From assembly GCA_023412195.1 (NCBI GenBank), contig JAEYNZ010000020.1, positions 1 to 32,684 of the forward strand: a stretch of DNA of 32,684 nt, written 5' to 3'. The notes under the pieces were generated by a model. That model was not told the origin of the DNA. It made no database searches and saw nothing but the letters and a program-made list of their open reading frames with translations. Source of the stretch: Bacteroidota bacterium (lineage in GTDB: Bacteria; Bacteroidota; Bacteroidia; Bacteroidales; Prolixibacteraceae). This document shows, piece after piece, positions 32,289-32,684 of the stretch (position 1 is its first letter; every line of letters begins with the position of its first letter). The position numbers and the translations under genes are program-made.

Positions 32289-32684
32289 AAGATGCTTATA
32301 TACAAGACACAAGATACTTAGACACAAGTATCAAGACAGGATCCTGCTAATTAACTGGCATACGATCTTGTCTTGTGTCTTTATACTAATAGTCTTGATA
32401 CCATCAGGCAAGAGTGACACAAGATGCTTAGGTACACGACACAAGATGCTTAGACACAAGTATCAAGACAGGATCCTGCTAACTAACTGGCAGACGATCC
32501 TGTCTTGAGTCTTAATCCTAATAGTCTTGATACCATCAGGCAAGAGTGACACAAGATGCTTAGACACAAGACACAAGATACTTAGACACAAGTATCAAGA
32601 CAGGATCCTGCTAATCAACTGGCATACGATCCTGTCTTGAGTCTTAATCCTAATAGTCTTGATACCATCAGGCAAGAGTGACAC
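32289..32684. repeat. Three tandem 132-bp repeats reaching the window edge
   Basis: Units 32289-32420, 32421-32552 and 32553-32684 are each exactly 132 bases and, by eye, about 90% identical or better. Each can be cut into six 22-base blocks. Blocks 1-3 carry CAAG-oriented words (AGACACAAG, TATCAAGAC). Blocks 4-6 carry their complements (GTCTTGATAC, GATCCTGTCTTG). The middle forms a hairpin CAAGACAGGATC with GATCCTGTCTTG, extended by CTGC/GCAG in unit 2. No coding frame fits. The array may continue beyond the window. Confidence 0.95.

Overview
The window is about 32.7 kb of a Bacteroidota (Bacteroidetes) genome, most likely a free-living or gut-type Bacteroidales/Marinilabiliales-like organism. 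The evidence is the long, insertion-containing form of IspG, a GldA-type ABC ATPase, a PorP/SprF protein of type IX secretion, a cysteate synthase of the kind tied to sulfonolipids, many lipoprotein glycosidases, and several copies of the Bacteroidetes -7 promoter element TAnnTTTG next to start codons. No rRNA, tRNA, CRISPR array or intact transposase was seen.

Layout. 1-2969 (+): a GH95 fucosidase-type lipoprotein and a small coiled-coil hypothetical. 3013-3930 (-): gldA-like ATPase, divergent from 4017-8665 (+): ispG, a flavin-reductase-fold protein and an M3 dipeptidase. 8764-9201 (-): DUF4395 membrane protein, convergent with the M3 gene across a shared terminator. 9202-9808: a gene-free AT-rich stretch with a MITE-like inverted-repeat element around a 19-bp hairpin. 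9809-12297 (+): a membrane-anchored hypothetical translationally coupled to a type I pullulanase. 12535-14235 (-): alanine dehydrogenase and tsaE. 14483-14860 (+): gcvH. 14871-15155: a 22-bp-periodic repeat array. 15324-20146 (-): class II ribonucleotide reductase, Kdo transferase waaA and a lycopene cyclase. 20463-29891 (-): a GH30 enzyme with a one-base frameshift, a GH50-like enzyme, a GH2 beta-galactosidase, cysteate synthase and PorP/SprF. 30124-32268 (+): a CHRD lipoprotein and metK. 32289-32684: three 132-bp repeats running to the window edge.

Function. Most genes are housekeeping: isoprenoid precursor synthesis, t6A tRNA modification, the glycine cleavage carrier, dNTP synthesis, LPS inner core, SAM synthesis and peptide turnover. 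The accessory theme is polysaccharide use. Three lipoprotein glycosidases lie together (GH30, GH50-like, GH2) and look aimed at galactose-containing glycans. A fourth lipoprotein, GH95, and a cytosolic-type pullulanase lie elsewhere. No SusC/SusD pair or regulator accompanies them here. GldA, PorP/SprF and cysteate synthase (sulfonolipid precursor) all belong to functions linked to the Bacteroidota cell surface and gliding, although they are not in one operon.

The least explained material is a noncoding repeat family. Arrays at 14.9 kb and 32.3 kb, and short pieces at 15.3 kb and 20.4 kb, share related 22-bp units. The 132-bp unit at the right edge is exactly six times 22 and is built as an inverted pair of the same motif. 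A second, 9-bp-periodic family occurs at 6.5 kb and 12.3 kb.
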